39,780 nt of DNA from JAJISG01 sp964347345 (lineage in GTDB: Archaea > Thermoplasmatota > Thermoplasmata > RBG-16-68-12 > JAJISG01). The notes under the pieces were generated by a model. It was not told the DNA's origin. It did no database searches and saw only the letters and a program-made list of their open reading frames with translations. The position numbers were made by a program, and so were the translations under genes. The stretch spans positions 1-39,780 of the forward strand of contig CAYFYB010000015.1 in assembly GCA_964347345.1 (NCBI GenBank). Reading direction: 5' to 3'. This document shows, piece by piece, positions 7,496-15,812 of the stretch. How positions within the stretch are numbered: position 1 is the first letter of the stretch; each line of letters begins with the position of its first letter.

Positions 7496-9610
7496 CTACA
7501 TGACAGGTCGGAACCTGAACTCGCGGGCGGTGTCCTGCAGGGCGCCCACGATGGCCACCTTGAAGCCGCAGCTTTTGCACCTGTTGTCCTTGTCCAGCCG
7601 CCAGCGGGCTATGTCGAAGCCGTACCTTCCAATGACCTCATTGCCACAGCCTGGACAGTAGGTGTTTTCCAGGGGATGACCCGGCACGTTGCCCACGTAG
7701 ACGTATCGCAGACCCACCTCCTGGGCAACGCGGTGGTGCTCCTCCAGGGTCCTCACAGGCGTCGAGGGCAGGTCCATCATCTTGTAGTCAGGGTGGAACC
7801 TGAGGAAGTGGATGGGGGTGTCAGGGCCCAGCTCATCGAGGACAAACCGAGCCAGCTTCTGGGCGTACTCCAGGCTGTCCCCCACTTCGGGCACCACGAG
7901 GTCCGTGATCTCGATGTGCACCTCCGTCTTGTCCCTGATCTCCAGTAGAGTGTCGAAGATGGGCTGAGGGTCTATGACGCCGATGTACTTGCGGGTGAAC
8001 TTGGGCTCACCATTGCCCTTGAAGTCCACCGTGATACAGTCCAGAAAGTCCCTCATCATCTTCACCGTGTCAGGGGTGTCATATCCGTTGGAGACGAAGA
8101 TGTTGATGAGGCCCTGCTGGCGGGCTATGACACCGATGTCGTGGGCAAACTCGATGAAGATCGTGGGCTGGTTGTAGGTGTAGGCGATGCCTTGGCAGCG
8201 GTGCTCCAGGGTCATGTCCACCACCTGCCTGGGAGTGACGTCGATGCCCTCCACCTTGCGCCGCTGGGATATGTCGAAGTTCTGGCAATACTGGCAGTTA
8301 TGGACTACGATGTTGTCAGCGACATAGTTGTGGTTAGGGACTGTTTCCAAGCCATAGACCTGCTCCGTTTCGTCTGTGGCTTCAGCGCTGTATACTCTGA
8401 GCCACATCCGCTTGTTGACCATGACAGGCTGTAACAGATGCTCTGCGATGAGTGCCTTGACCTCCTCCGGGTGGTTGAACAGGTCCGACCCCGGGATGCG
8501 GAGGACCTCCCAGCCATTGGCCCTGAGGGTCCGGTCCCTAATGGCGTCTCCCTCTTTGACTCGCCTGCTATTGTAGTGCCAACAGCCGTCCACCTCGATG
8601 TCAAGGCTAATTTCTGGCACTGCGGCGTCGGCGATGTAGTAGGCTCGCGAACGAGGAAAGTGCTTGACGGGGTGAATTCTGAACTCCTTTTCGTAGTGGA
8701 CACCCAGTCCGTCAAGAAGCTCATGCAACCTTTCTTGGGCCACTGATGGGTGACGGTGCAACCACTGTCTCAGACTCTTAACGTTCCTATGCCACCCGTG
8801 GGTGGGATCAGAGAGGAATCTCGCTCTGCTAGCAGCGAGAGCTCTCTTTGCCACCTCGGGGTCCTTCATTGGGTTGTTTGCCCTCATCCTCCAGCTGTAC
8901 AGTTTTCGCCGTTCAAGGGGGATTTCGAGACCCCGTGTATAGCACTTACCTCGGTGCTGATTCCAGCGAGTGAGGCCCCTTACGGAGGCACCGCACTTCC
9001 TGCAAGTAAATCTGGCCTGCTGAATGGTCACTGCTCTCTTCCGTTTCCACGACTGGGTGTTTTGGTACCATGTCTTCAAGATACTATCGCCCGGGGATAG
9101 CGACCGAACCGTCTTCCATCCAGCCTTCGTGAGGACAGGATGTTCCTCCGTCAGAAGAATCCGTCCCTTTCCTCGGGCACCATACCTAACTTCCCACACG
9201 CGGGCGAAGCGACTGCCGGTGTGGGTGACCACACTGGGAGCAATCGCCATGTCGTTCTCGAGATCATAGGACCATACAGTATCCCCAGGCAACAGGCTCT
9301 CCACCCTCTTGTTCTTGCCATCCGACAACAGAATCTCACTTCCAGCTGGATGGCATAGCCAGTTACACCCAGTTGTTGCGATGGAGAATATCTTCGAGCC
9401 GGGCATGTAGTGGGTCACGGGCTTCTTCTCAATCGGGTCGATGTGGCCTGTAATGACCTTTCCATAAACAAGGAGGAAGAGCTTGCCATCGATGTTTTGT
9501 CGGATGCCACACAACCCTATCTGACCAGGGCCCATCTTACAGTATCGGGCACAGGCAGTACAGACGACCTTCCCTCGGTCGGCGGGCTCGTAGAGAAGGG
9601 CCTCTTTCAT
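7496..9610 (-). CDS. amrS: AmmeMemoRadiSam system radical SAM enzyme AmrS, with in-frame intein
   Basis: A 704-residue open frame that encodes a 351-residue PflA-like radical SAM protein split by a 353-residue intein. The N-extein carries the cysteine-rich CTACARYC...GLCGI segment typical of AmrS. The radical SAM motif reads CNWL-(intein)-CQYC, restoring CNWLCQYC (CxxxCxxC) after splicing. The C-extein has GIAYTYNQPTIFIEF, SNGYDTPD, DFKGNGEPKF and a late zinc-ribbon-like CPGCGNEVIGRYG...CKSCG. AmrS proteins are thought to work with AMMECR1- and Memo-type partners on an unknown substrate; neither partner is in this window. Without protein splicing no 4Fe-4S cluster can form, so the host enzyme depends on the intein being active. 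A TATA-like AATAATATATAGG lies near 9657-9645. Stop is TAG. Confidence 0.93.
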   Translation of the reverse strand: MKEALLYEPADRGKVVCTACARYCKMGPGQIGLCGIRQNIDGKLFLLVYGKVITGHIDPIEKKPVTHYMPGSKIFSIATTGCNWLCHPAGSEILLSDGKNKRVESLLPGDTVWSYDLENDMAIAPSVVTHTGSRFARVWEVRYGARGKGRILLTEEHPVLTKAGWKTVRSLSPGDSILKTWYQNTQSWKRKRAVTIQQARFTCRKCGASVRGLTRWNQHRGKCYTRGLEIPLERRKLYSWRMRANNPMKDPEVAKRALAASRARFLSDPTHGWHRNVKSLRQWLHRHPSVAQERLHELLDGLGVHYEKEFRIHPVKHFPRSRAYYIADAAVPEISLDIEVDGCWHYNSRRVKEGDAIRDRTLRANGWEVLRIPGSDLFNHPEEVKALIAEHLLQPVMVNKRMWLRVYSAEATDETEQVYGLETVPNHNYVADNIVVHNCQYCQNFDISQRRKVEGIDVTPRQVVDMTLEHRCQGIAYTYNQPTIFIEFAHDIGVIARQQGLINIFVSNGYDTPDTVKMMRDFLDCITVDFKGNGEPKFTRKYIGVIDPQPIFDTLLEIRDKTEVHIEITDLVVPEVGDSLEYAQKLARFVLDELGPDTPIHFLRFHPDYKMMDLPSTPVRTLEEHHRVAQEVGLRYVYVGNVPGHPLENTYCPGCGNEVIGRYGFDIARWRLDKDNRCKSCGFKVAIVGALQDTAREFRFRPVM
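8297..9355 (-). mobile_element. Intein with zinc finger, NUMOD3-like and Vsr/DUF559-like homing endonuclease modules
   Basis: A 353-residue intein starting at Cys1 (CHPAGSEILL, block A) and ending VVHN before the +1 Cys of the C-extein. Block B has LTEEHPVLTKAGW followed by LSPGD; block F has VYGLETVPNHNYVADN. All splicing residues (Cys1, block B Thr/His, His-Asn, Cys+1) are present. The insert is not LAGLIDADG. It holds a C-x2-C-x12-H-x3-C zinc finger at intein residues 118-138, a NUMOD3-like DNA-binding segment (NNPMKDPEVAKRA) at about 160-172, and a PD-(D/E)xK nuclease of Vsr/DUF559 type at about 205-300, with DIEVDGCWHY, an RD pair and GWEVLRI. This makes it probably a mobile homing intein with intact endonuclease. 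Confidence 0.9.
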
Positions 9611-9670
9611 GGTATCTTCGCTGAAAATTATGGGGCTGGCTGCCTATATATTATTCGTGCTGAAAGTTCA

Positions 9671-10651
9671 CTACTTGAAGTGCTCATACCCACGGGCCTC
9701 CAACGCCCCTCGTTTTCCTTGGATGCTCAGTACATTCGGGCCCACGCTCTCCACCGTGCCAATGACCGTGGCGTGACATCCATCTCTCTCCAGATCGGAC
9801 CTGAGGGAGTCCCAAGCCTCCGGCCGCAAAGTAAAGAGGAGCTCGAAGTCTCCGCCCTCGAAGAGCAGGGCCTCTCTCCTCTCCGTGTCATGAAGCTGCT
9901 GAACCTCAGGGGCGGCCGGAAGGCTCTCATACTCGATGACGAAGGACGTGGGATTCACAGCGGACAGCTGGCCCAGAGAGGCTGCCAGACCGTCGGAGAT
10001 GTCCATGCAGCAGGTCACACCATCCTCGGCAGCGAGGATCAGCCCTTCTCGAATCCGGGGTTGGACCCTCATGAGAATGTCGAGGCCCTCCTCGGACGAC
10101 GGTTCCCTTGCCAGTTCCCTTAGGGCCCAGCCCGCCCTCCCAAGATTGCCTGTCACCGCTACTAGGTCTCCCTCCCGACAACCTCGTCTCCTCAGAACCC
10201 TCTTGCGCCGTGTCCGTCCCACAGCCGTTCCGCCGACCGATAGCTCCACTCCTTCTTTGGTGTCGCCGCCCAAGACGCCAGCTCCGTACTTCCTGGCGCA
10301 GCCGTCCATGCTCTTGGCCATCCTCTCCAGATAGCTGACGTCCAGGTCATGCGGAAGGCTCAGGGAGGCCAAGAATCCCAAGGGCTCTCCACCCATGGCA
10401 GCAATGTCACTGAAGTTGACTGCTACGGAATACCAACCCACATGCTCGGGTGTTGCCCCTTCAGGAATGTGCGTCCTGGCGTTGATGACGTCCGTCGTCA
10501 ACAGCAGGAAGTGGTCATCCATGGGGAGGAACGCGGCATCATCTCCCAGGCCTACGTCGGCGTCGCTTTGGAAGATTCTCAGGAGGGCGTGGACCAGCTG
10601 TCTCTCCCCCAAGTCCGAGAGCCTAGGCACGCCTTCTTGAAGGGTTGACAT
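9671..10651 (-). CDS. thiL: Thiamine-monophosphate kinase ThiL
   Basis: An ATP-dependent kinase converting thiamine phosphate to thiamine diphosphate, with the AIR-synthase-like fold. Seen: GERQLVHALL near the start, the Mg-ATP motif GLGDDAAFL, TTDVINARTHIP, the highly conserved NFSDIAAMGG, and VLGGDTKEG in the second half, with CMDISDGLAASL near the C-terminus. Length (326 residues from this start) is typical. ATG 10651 is the usual call. However, a TATA-like TTATTATA at 10660-10653 lies only two bases before it, so the transcript probably begins near 10630, where an in-frame GTG (giving PRLSDLGERQ) could be the true leaderless start. It lies just downstream of AmrS-independent tRNA-Gly on the same strand. 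Stop is TAG. Confidence 0.92.
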   Translation of the reverse strand: MSTLQEGVPRLSDLGERQLVHALLRIFQSDADVGLGDDAAFLPMDDHFLLLTTDVINARTHIPEGATPEHVGWYSVAVNFSDIAAMGGEPLGFLASLSLPHDLDVSYLERMAKSMDGCARKYGAGVLGGDTKEGVELSVGGTAVGRTRRKRVLRRRGCREGDLVAVTGNLGRAGWALRELAREPSSEEGLDILMRVQPRIREGLILAAEDGVTCCMDISDGLAASLGQLSAVNPTSFVIEYESLPAAPEVQQLHDTERREALLFEGGDFELLFTLRPEAWDSLRSDLERDGCHATVIGTVESVGPNVLSIQGKRGALEARGYEHFK

Positions 10652-10652
10652 G

Positions 10653-10660
10653 TATAATAA
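10653..10660 (-). promoter_or_regulatory. TATA-like box for thiL
   Basis: The minus strand reads TTATTATA here, preceded by a CACGGA stretch. Archaeal TATA boxes sit about 25 bases before the transcript start, which would fall near 10631, right at the in-frame GTG 10630. This argues that ATG 10651 is not transcribed. Confidence 0.5.
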
Positions 10661-10716
10661 TCCGTGACCCCTGGTGCAGTCTGTACCATCGTTGCGACTG
10701 ACCAAGCCGGATAAAT

Positions 10717-10804
10717 GCGGGCTGCGGGATTCGAACCCGCGCTACGAGCTCTTTGCATGGATCTTTGGCAAGCTCGTGTCCTAACCAGGCTAGACTAAGC
10801 CCGC
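10717..10804 (-). tRNA. tRNA-Gly (GCC) with a 15-base intron at 37/38
   Basis: The acceptor stem GCGGGCT pairs perfectly with AGCCCGC and the discriminator base is A. The D stem is GTCT/GGAC (one G-U), the anticodon stem CGAGC/GCTCG, the variable loop TAGC, and the T arm GCGGG-TTCGAAT-CCCGC. The anticodon loop reads TT-GCC-A, then a 15-base insertion (10765-10751), then A. Removing it gives a 73-base tRNA. CCA is not encoded. GCC with C2-G71 and A73 fits glycine identity. A TATA-like TTTAAGTA lies about 22-30 bases upstream. Confidence 0.92.
10751..10765 (-). other. tRNA-Gly intron with bulge-helix-bulge fold
   Basis: The intron is AAGATCCATGCAAAG. Loop bases TTGC pair with intron bases GCAA to give a four-pair central helix, flanked by three-base bulges CAA and AGA. 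Cleavage as CA/A and AG/A, the standard archaeal splicing endonuclease rule, frees exactly these 15 bases. The inner intron stem is very weak. Confidence 0.8.
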
Positions 10805-10825
10805 CTGAGGCCGTAATCGTACCCG

Positions 10826-10834
10826 TACTTAAAG
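10826..10834 (-). promoter_or_regulatory. TATA-like box for tRNA-Gly
   Basis: The minus strand reads CTTTAAGTA, centred about 26 bases before the mature tRNA 5' end at 10804, which is the expected archaeal spacing. Confidence 0.5.
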
Positions 10835-10892
10835 AATGGTCGGATGTCCAGTAGACTCCGCGTAGGCACCACCCTGGCTTCGTGAAAGGCAT

Positions 10893-12026
10893 TCAGGTCT
10901 GCTTCCCGAGCTCCCTCGGATACCCTGTCAGAACTTTTGGTCCCTTCGGGCCCACCACCACGGTGTCCTCCACCCTGACCCCCCAGGGTCCAGTATACAG
11001 CCCGCAGTTGCCCACGGCGAGTACCACATTGGCCTCCAGGGGCGGGGGCTCCTCCTCGCCATGGAAGAAGGCGTGGCCTGACGGAAGCGGTGCCTCCTCA
11101 AACTCGATGCCCACACCGTGGATGGGCGGCCCGAAGATATGGTCTCCATGTCCCGCCTCTTCCAGCATCCCGTGGAGGGTCCTCTCGAGCTCAACCATAT
11201 TCGCTCCGACCTTCGCTCTGGCAACAGTGGCCTGCTGTGCCGTCAGGTACAGGTCGTAGGCAGTGTGTTGCTCGGCGGTAGGCTCATCCGTGGACACCGT
11301 ACGACACATATCCGAACTGTAGCCGTCCACAGTTGGATGCAGGTCAATCATCACAAGCTCGCCCTCTTTCAGCCTGCGCAGGGTGGGTATCCCGTGGGCG
11401 ATGTTGGTGCGAGGTCCTGATGCTACGTAGGTGCGATAGAACCCCTCTGCTCCGGCCTGCCTCATGGCATACTCAGCCTCAGCCACTATCTGACTCTCAG
11501 TGATGCCGGGCTCTGCTGCTTCGACAGCTGCCTTCATACCCTCCCCCGCTACCCCTGCCGCCTTCTTCATGTGCGCAATCTCCTCGGCGTCTTTGATCAG
11601 TCGAAGTCGCGACATGATGGGGGTGCAGTCCTTCACTTCGACTTCCTTCGGCTTCGCGTGGGGGTGGGTGAGCATGGCCATCATGGAATGGGTCAGAAAC
11701 GTGTGCTCCAAGCCCACGGCGCCGCGACGGATCCCAAACTCCTCGAAGTAGTGGGCTATTGAGTGGATCATCCCCACCTCGTCCTCGAATCCGACGACGT
11801 GATCGAATATCGCGGCTCTCTTCACATCCTCTAAGTCCGTCATAGGCACTCCCATCCCTACCCTTCCGTCTTGTGTGATCATAGCGTAGGCGCAGAGACG
11901 CCCATCGCCTGTCAAGTAGAACATGTTGGCTGGCTTGGTGAGCAGCAAGGCGTCGCTAGCTGCAGCCTCCATGAGGGCACCACATCTTTTCAACCGCCTT
12001 AGATACGTAGTTTCCTTCGCGTTCAT
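10893..12026 (-). CDS. Xaa-Pro peptidase family protein (M24, aminopeptidase P/prolidase-like)
   Basis: A 377-residue creatinase/prolidase-fold metallopeptidase. The N-terminal domain (to about residue 140) precedes the pita-bread catalytic domain. The dinuclear metal ligands are visible as Asp in VMIDLHPTVDG, Asp in YSSDMCRT, His in IHGVGIEFEEAP with the following Glu, and Glu in VRVEDTVVV. It probably cleaves X-Pro bonds in the cytoplasm. The start ATG 12026 is preceded by AGAGGAGGG, unusually close to the start, and by a TATA-like GGAATTATAGC near 12082-12072. A longer frame to 12140 would run over this promoter and is not preferred. Divergent from the flippase gene. Confidence 0.92.
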   Translation of the reverse strand: MNAKETTYLRRLKRCGALMEAAASDALLLTKPANMFYLTGDGRLCAYAMITQDGRVGMGVPMTDLEDVKRAAIFDHVVGFEDEVGMIHSIAHYFEEFGIRRGAVGLEHTFLTHSMMAMLTHPHAKPKEVEVKDCTPIMSRLRLIKDAEEIAHMKKAAGVAGEGMKAAVEAAEPGITESQIVAEAEYAMRQAGAEGFYRTYVASGPRTNIAHGIPTLRRLKEGELVMIDLHPTVDGYSSDMCRTVSTDEPTAEQHTAYDLYLTAQQATVARAKVGANMVELERTLHGMLEEAGHGDHIFGPPIHGVGIEFEEAPLPSGHAFFHGEEEPPPLEANVVLAVGNCGLYTGPWGVRVEDTVVVGPKGPKVLTGYPRELGKQT

Positions 12027-12204
12027 CCCTCCTCTGACCCAGGAGAACTCACTCAAGTGAGAGTCAAGACGGCTATAATTCCCTGTCGTAACGACTCTCA
12101 ATGCTTGGCAATTCCAGAATAGAGGAGAGAAGCGTGTCATTTCATAGCAAGGCTATTCTCAGAAGAGGTAACGTTATCTATGGCGCGCAGATACTGCGGA
12201 GTAG

Positions 12205-13503
12205 ATGGCCTCCGACCTCGTCAGGGACATCCTTGAGGACATCCGCAGCCCCCTCTACATGAATGCCCTACTTCTCATCATCAACACCGCCTTGATCGCG
12301 GGGGCGGGTTTCCTCTTCTGGGTGGTAGCTGCCAACCTCTACACGGAGGAGGAGTTAGGCCTGGCCCTTGTCCTAGTCAGTGTTGCCTCATTCCTGGCGG
12401 CCATATCGCAGCTTGGCTTTGGGACAGGCATCATCAGATTTCTGCCCGGTACCAAGAACGACAAGGGGAAGCTGATAAACAGTTGCCTCACCATCGGTAC
12501 CCTCGTATCCATCGCCATCTCCGTCATAGTCCTCACCTTCATAGAAGTGTGGCTGCCCCAGGGGAGGGAGCTGATTCGTTTCTGGATTTTGGTACCCATC
12601 TTTCTTGCCCTGGTGCCGATGACCGTTAACAGCCCGATCGTCGACAACTCCTTCGTTGCTGGAAGGAGGGCCCTATTCGTTCTGGTGAGGAACGGAGTGT
12701 TTCAGTCGGTACGCCTGGTCATGCCCTTCATATTGGTGGGCGTATTGGGCCTTATGGGAATCCTGGGATCCTTGGTGGTAGCTCACGCCGCGGCCCTCTC
12801 CCTCTCCTTCTTCATCTTGCTGCCCCGAATGTTCCCGGGCTTCCGGCCTGGTCCCGCTATCGACAAGGTCGTCATCAACGATATCCTCCACTTCTCCCTT
12901 GGAAACCACGTGGCGGAGGTGCTGCAGGTCCTTCCCCAGCCTGTTATCCTCGTCATCGTCACCCACGTCACCGGGAGGGTGGACCAGGCCGCCTTTTTCG
13001 GCGTACCGTGGCTCATTGCTAGCATGCTTTTTGCCATCCCCCTGATGGCAAGCGTGTCCCTCTTTGCAGAGGGGTCCCACTTCGAGGACCGTCTCTACGG
13101 GGACTTCAGGCGCACCATGCGATTCATGGCCCCGCTTCTGGCTCTTGGCATACTGCTCGTTTGGTTCCTGGGCGACTGGATCCTGTCTCTCTTCGGACCC
13201 AGGTTCGCAGCCGAGGGCTTTGCCCTCCTGAGGATCCTGGCAGTCTCCGCACTCTTCGTGGCTGCCAACGGTCTCTTCATCGCGGTGGCGAGAGTGAAGA
13301 AGTGGGTGAAGGCCATCATCGCCTTTGTGGCTTACATCACGCTGACGACCATCGGCCTCTCCTACTGGCTCATCCCCACGTTCGGCCTGGAGGGGACGGG
13401 AATCGCCTGGCTCACCGCAAACGGGACTGCCGCTCTGGCGGTCGTGGGCATCATCCTCGCGAAGAGAAGGACCCTAAAGGTCTTGATCGAGAGGAGGACT
13501 TGA
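12205..13503 (+). CDS. Polysaccharide/lipid-linked oligosaccharide flippase (MVF/Wzx-like membrane protein)
   Basis: A 432-residue polytopic protein with about 12-14 hydrophobic segments. The first begins at LLIINTALIAGAGFLFW and is followed by the typical NLYTEEELGLALVLVSVASFL pattern of Wzx/RfbX exporters, then QLGFGTGIIRFLP. Members flip lipid-linked sugars across the membrane for surface glycans or protein glycosylation (family knowledge). No glycosyltransferase cluster surrounds it here, so the cargo is unknown. A TATA-like CGTTATCTA at 12172-12180 lies about 28 bases before ATG 12205, supporting a leaderless start. Confidence 0.87.
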   Translation: MASDLVRDILEDIRSPLYMNALLLIINTALIAGAGFLFWVVAANLYTEEELGLALVLVSVASFLAAISQLGFGTGIIRFLPGTKNDKGKLINSCLTIGTLVSIAISVIVLTFIEVWLPQGRELIRFWILVPIFLALVPMTVNSPIVDNSFVAGRRALFVLVRNGVFQSVRLVMPFILVGVLGLMGILGSLVVAHAAALSLSFFILLPRMFPGFRPGPAIDKVVINDILHFSLGNHVAEVLQVLPQPVILVIVTHVTGRVDQAAFFGVPWLIASMLFAIPLMASVSLFAEGSHFEDRLYGDFRRTMRFMAPLLALGILLVWFLGDWILSLFGPRFAAEGFALLRILAVSALFVAANGLFIAVARVKKWVKAIIAFVAYITLTTIGLSYWLIPTFGLEGTGIAWLTANGTAALAVVGIILAKRRTLKVLIERRT

Positions 13504-13537
13504 GCTGGTCAAGTGGGTCTCGCAGGTCCCAGGAGAA

Positions 13538-14362
13538 TCAGGGCTCTATGATGCCGCCTACGCATGTGGCCTCTAACCCCTCCTGCCGAAGCCGCTGGAC
13601 ATAGGGGTTAATCCCGAGGGAGTCGCTGGCGATGTGTCCGGTGACGATCAGGTTCTTGCCTCTGAGCCCGGAATCCTCTCTGAGCCTGCGGAGATCTGCC
13701 GGAGATACGTGGATGTACACCAAGGTATCGATGCCATGGGTGAAGTAGGCCCTTGCAACAGGGTAGCCGCCGTTGGTGCCAGCGCCGTGAGCCACGACCC
13801 ATCTTCCGAGGGCGTTGCTCCCACTGCCATGACGGATGGCGATGGACGTCTCGGCCCTCTTGAACTCGGGCAGAGTCATCAGGGCCACCGCTGCATCGGC
13901 TACCCTTGATTCAGGTCTACAGGTCTCTAGGGCCCCCACCATGCGTTGTCTTCCGATCTCATCCAAAGGGGTATGGATGTTCATGAAGGGCATTCCCAGC
14001 AGGCGGGCGATGGAGGGAACGCGGTCATAGTTGCTGGCGTGGTTGGCTACCTCAGGCTGAAAGGCAAGCTCCGCCACGGCCTCATCGGCGACTTTGGAAG
14101 GAACTCCGTGGGACCTCATCATCTCCCCGTGCCGCTGCAGGACCTCGTGAAAGCGTAACCGTGAGGAGCCGCCAGCGGGGTGGTGGGCGATGACGCAGTC
14201 GAAGCCCATCTGTTTCGCTAGGAGCAACTCCCCCTCCCCTATGTCTATGCCGACGAGGATTCGCCTGATTCCCTTACCATGTAGGTACACCTGGGAATCA
14301 GGGGGGACCTCCTCCAAGCCTGAGATTTCCTGGGCCAGGGACATGAGCCCCTGTGTATCCAT
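13538..14362 (-). CDS. Nif3-like dinuclear metal centre protein (DUF34/NIF3)
   Basis: A 274-residue NIF3/DUF34 protein. Family hallmarks are VGIDIGEGELLLAKQMGFDCVIAHHP split over residues about 35-65 (His-His metal ligands in AHHPAG), ANHASNYD in the middle, and VTGHIASDSLGINP near the C-terminus, which carries further metal-binding residues. Members form toroidal oligomers with two bound metals; biochemical roles reported or proposed for the family vary, so no reaction is assigned. Convergent with the flippase. A TATA-like GTTATC lies about 25-30 bases before ATG 14362. Stop is TGA. Confidence 0.9.
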   Translation of the reverse strand: MDTQGLMSLAQEISGLEEVPPDSQVYLHGKGIRRILVGIDIGEGELLLAKQMGFDCVIAHHPAGGSSRLRFHEVLQRHGEMMRSHGVPSKVADEAVAELAFQPEVANHASNYDRVPSIARLLGMPFMNIHTPLDEIGRQRMVGALETCRPESRVADAAVALMTLPEFKRAETSIAIRHGSGSNALGRWVVAHGAGTNGGYPVARAYFTHGIDTLVYIHVSPADLRRLREDSGLRGKNLIVTGHIASDSLGINPYVQRLRQEGLEATCVGGIIEP

Positions 14363-14474
14363 GCTCCGTAATGGTCGAGGGTCGAGATAACGTTGACAGG
14401 CATGTCATCGTCGATTGTCGAACGAAACGTTTATGATTGCCGAAGGCATTGAAGGGGGTCACGAGGAAACAGTC

Positions 14475-14612
14475 ATGGACGACTACTTTGGCATCCAGGA
14501 CGTAAAGAGGTGCCTGCACGATTCCGGATATGACTGCGACCGCCTCTTCCACTACTGCAGGCTGTGTAGCATGCCCCTGGACGACTGCAGTTGCAATCCG
14601 GAGGAATCGTAA
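14475..14612 (+). CDS. Small Cys-rich (zinc-binding-like) protein, about 45 residues
   Basis: A tiny protein with C13, C21, a CxxC pair at 28-31 (CRLC) and a CxC pair at 38-40, suggesting a zinc site. I do not recognise a family. ATG 14475 is preceded by CGAGGAAAC and a possible TATA-like CGTTTATGA near 14428-14436. In-frame upstream starts TTG 14415 and ATG 14433 would lengthen it to 65 or 59 residues. TAA is followed at once by a GTTTTTAATT run that could terminate transcription. Divergent from the Nif3-like gene. Confidence 0.5.
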   Translation: MDDYFGIQDVKRCLHDSGYDCDRLFHYCRLCSMPLDDCSCNPEES

Positions 14613-14613
14613 G

Positions 14614-14621
14614 TTTTTAAT
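14614..14621 (+). terminator. T-rich probable terminator
   Basis: A short T run (TTTTTAAT) directly after the TAA of the small Cys-rich gene. Archaeal intrinsic terminators are often T tracts without a strong hairpin. No other gene occupies 14613-14773. Confidence 0.3.
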
Positions 14622-14773
14622 TGTGATAACAATATTTGGCTCCGGGATGGGATGAGGTTGCCTGGGCGCCCAACAGATCCGTTGCTTCTCCCCTCCGCAA
14701 ACTCCTCCCCCGCGGTCTATTAGGCGCCTCGGTCTTCCCATCCCCCTTTCTTGTTACAGCAATTGTGTAAAGG

Positions 14774-15812
14774 TTGGAGAGCCATCATAATAGCCACCGC
14801 GACCTCGTTTTCGGTGACTTAGGTGGTCCCCTGGTCGTCGTCGAGCTCTCCTTTGCGGTATCCGCCGGGGTACCGACGGCCTTCTCCCCGTGTGGGGTAC
14901 CTTTCCTTCCCAGCCTCGTGTCCTTCTACCTGGCGGAGGACGAAGAAAAGCTGAGAGGCGGTCCTGGGAGTGCGGCCTTCGCCCTTGGATTGCTGGCCTT
15001 CCTTCTTCCCCTGTCTGCCCTCGCCATCGTCCTGTCCAGCCTCCTAGCCCAGTACACCGCCTGCTTCGTGCTCGGCGAAGGTGTAACCGTGCTCCTCATC
15101 GCACTCGCCTCCTACGCCGGGAAACCCCTCGTATACGTCCCCAGGTTTCGTCTCAAACCAGGTAGATCAGGCTTCAGTGATCTCTTCGTCATGGGCACGA
15201 CCTATGTGGCGGCCTCCGTCGGGTGCACTCTCACCCTCCTCCTCGGTGTGGCAGCGTCCGCGGCGGCAACGGCATCCCTTGCCAATTCCTCCCTCATCCT
15301 CCTGGCTTTCGTGGCGAGCGTCGTCATTCCGACCACTCTCCTTTCCTTCCTGGCGGCCGAGTACCGGGAGACGTATCGGGAGAGAATTAGGCGTCTTATG
15401 GGACCTCTAAAGAAGGCATCTTTGGCCCTGATGCTTGGGATGGGAGCCAACCTAATCGCTTTCTACTTCCGATACACCCTGGGGTTGGTTCCCTTCGCAG
15501 GAGCCGAGAAAAGTTCGTTGGGCTTGTCGCGGGGGGCGTCTTGTCCACCGCTCTGGTACTCAAAATGATCGTATTGGAACCCGTGACTTTAGGCCTCCTC
15601 GGGCTAACCACGGTCCTTTGTTGCCGCTCTGCTGCCTATCGCTCTCTTGATCAAGGCGCTAGGGCCTCCCCCTGATTGCCACAGCTTGCGGCCTCGCCCA
15701 CTGGATGAATGGCGGTGGCCTATTGGAAGCGACTATAGCCGCCACATCTGTCCTCGTTGCCACTGGTTCTGCTTACGCCGGTTTGAAGGTTTTGAGGTCG
15801 AGGACCTTCTAG
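14774..15812 (+). pseudogene. CcdA/DsbD-like membrane protein broken by three one-base indels
   Basis: The first frame begins with SAGVPTAFSPCGVPFLPSL, the CcdA-type membrane-cysteine motif, and later has VGCTLTLLLG, the place of the second redox cysteine, so it once carried reducing equivalents across the membrane. That frame runs off into nonsense after TLGLVPFAGAEK and stops at 15566-15568. Adding one A to the A run near 15512 restores KKFVGLVAGGV and further hydrophobic sequence. Removing one C near 15619 restores VFVAALLPIALLIKAL, and removing one C from the C run near 15670 restores PPLIATACGLAHWMNGGG, ending at TAG 15812. All three lesions lie in homopolymers, so sequencing error is as possible as decay. 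The start is uncertain: TTG 14774 or CTG 14831 behind AGGTGG. Confidence 0.7.

Noticed and set aside
12027..12140. 38-residue N-terminal extension of the M24 peptidase
   Set aside because: It spans the GAGGAGGG site and the TATA-like box and has no family similarity.
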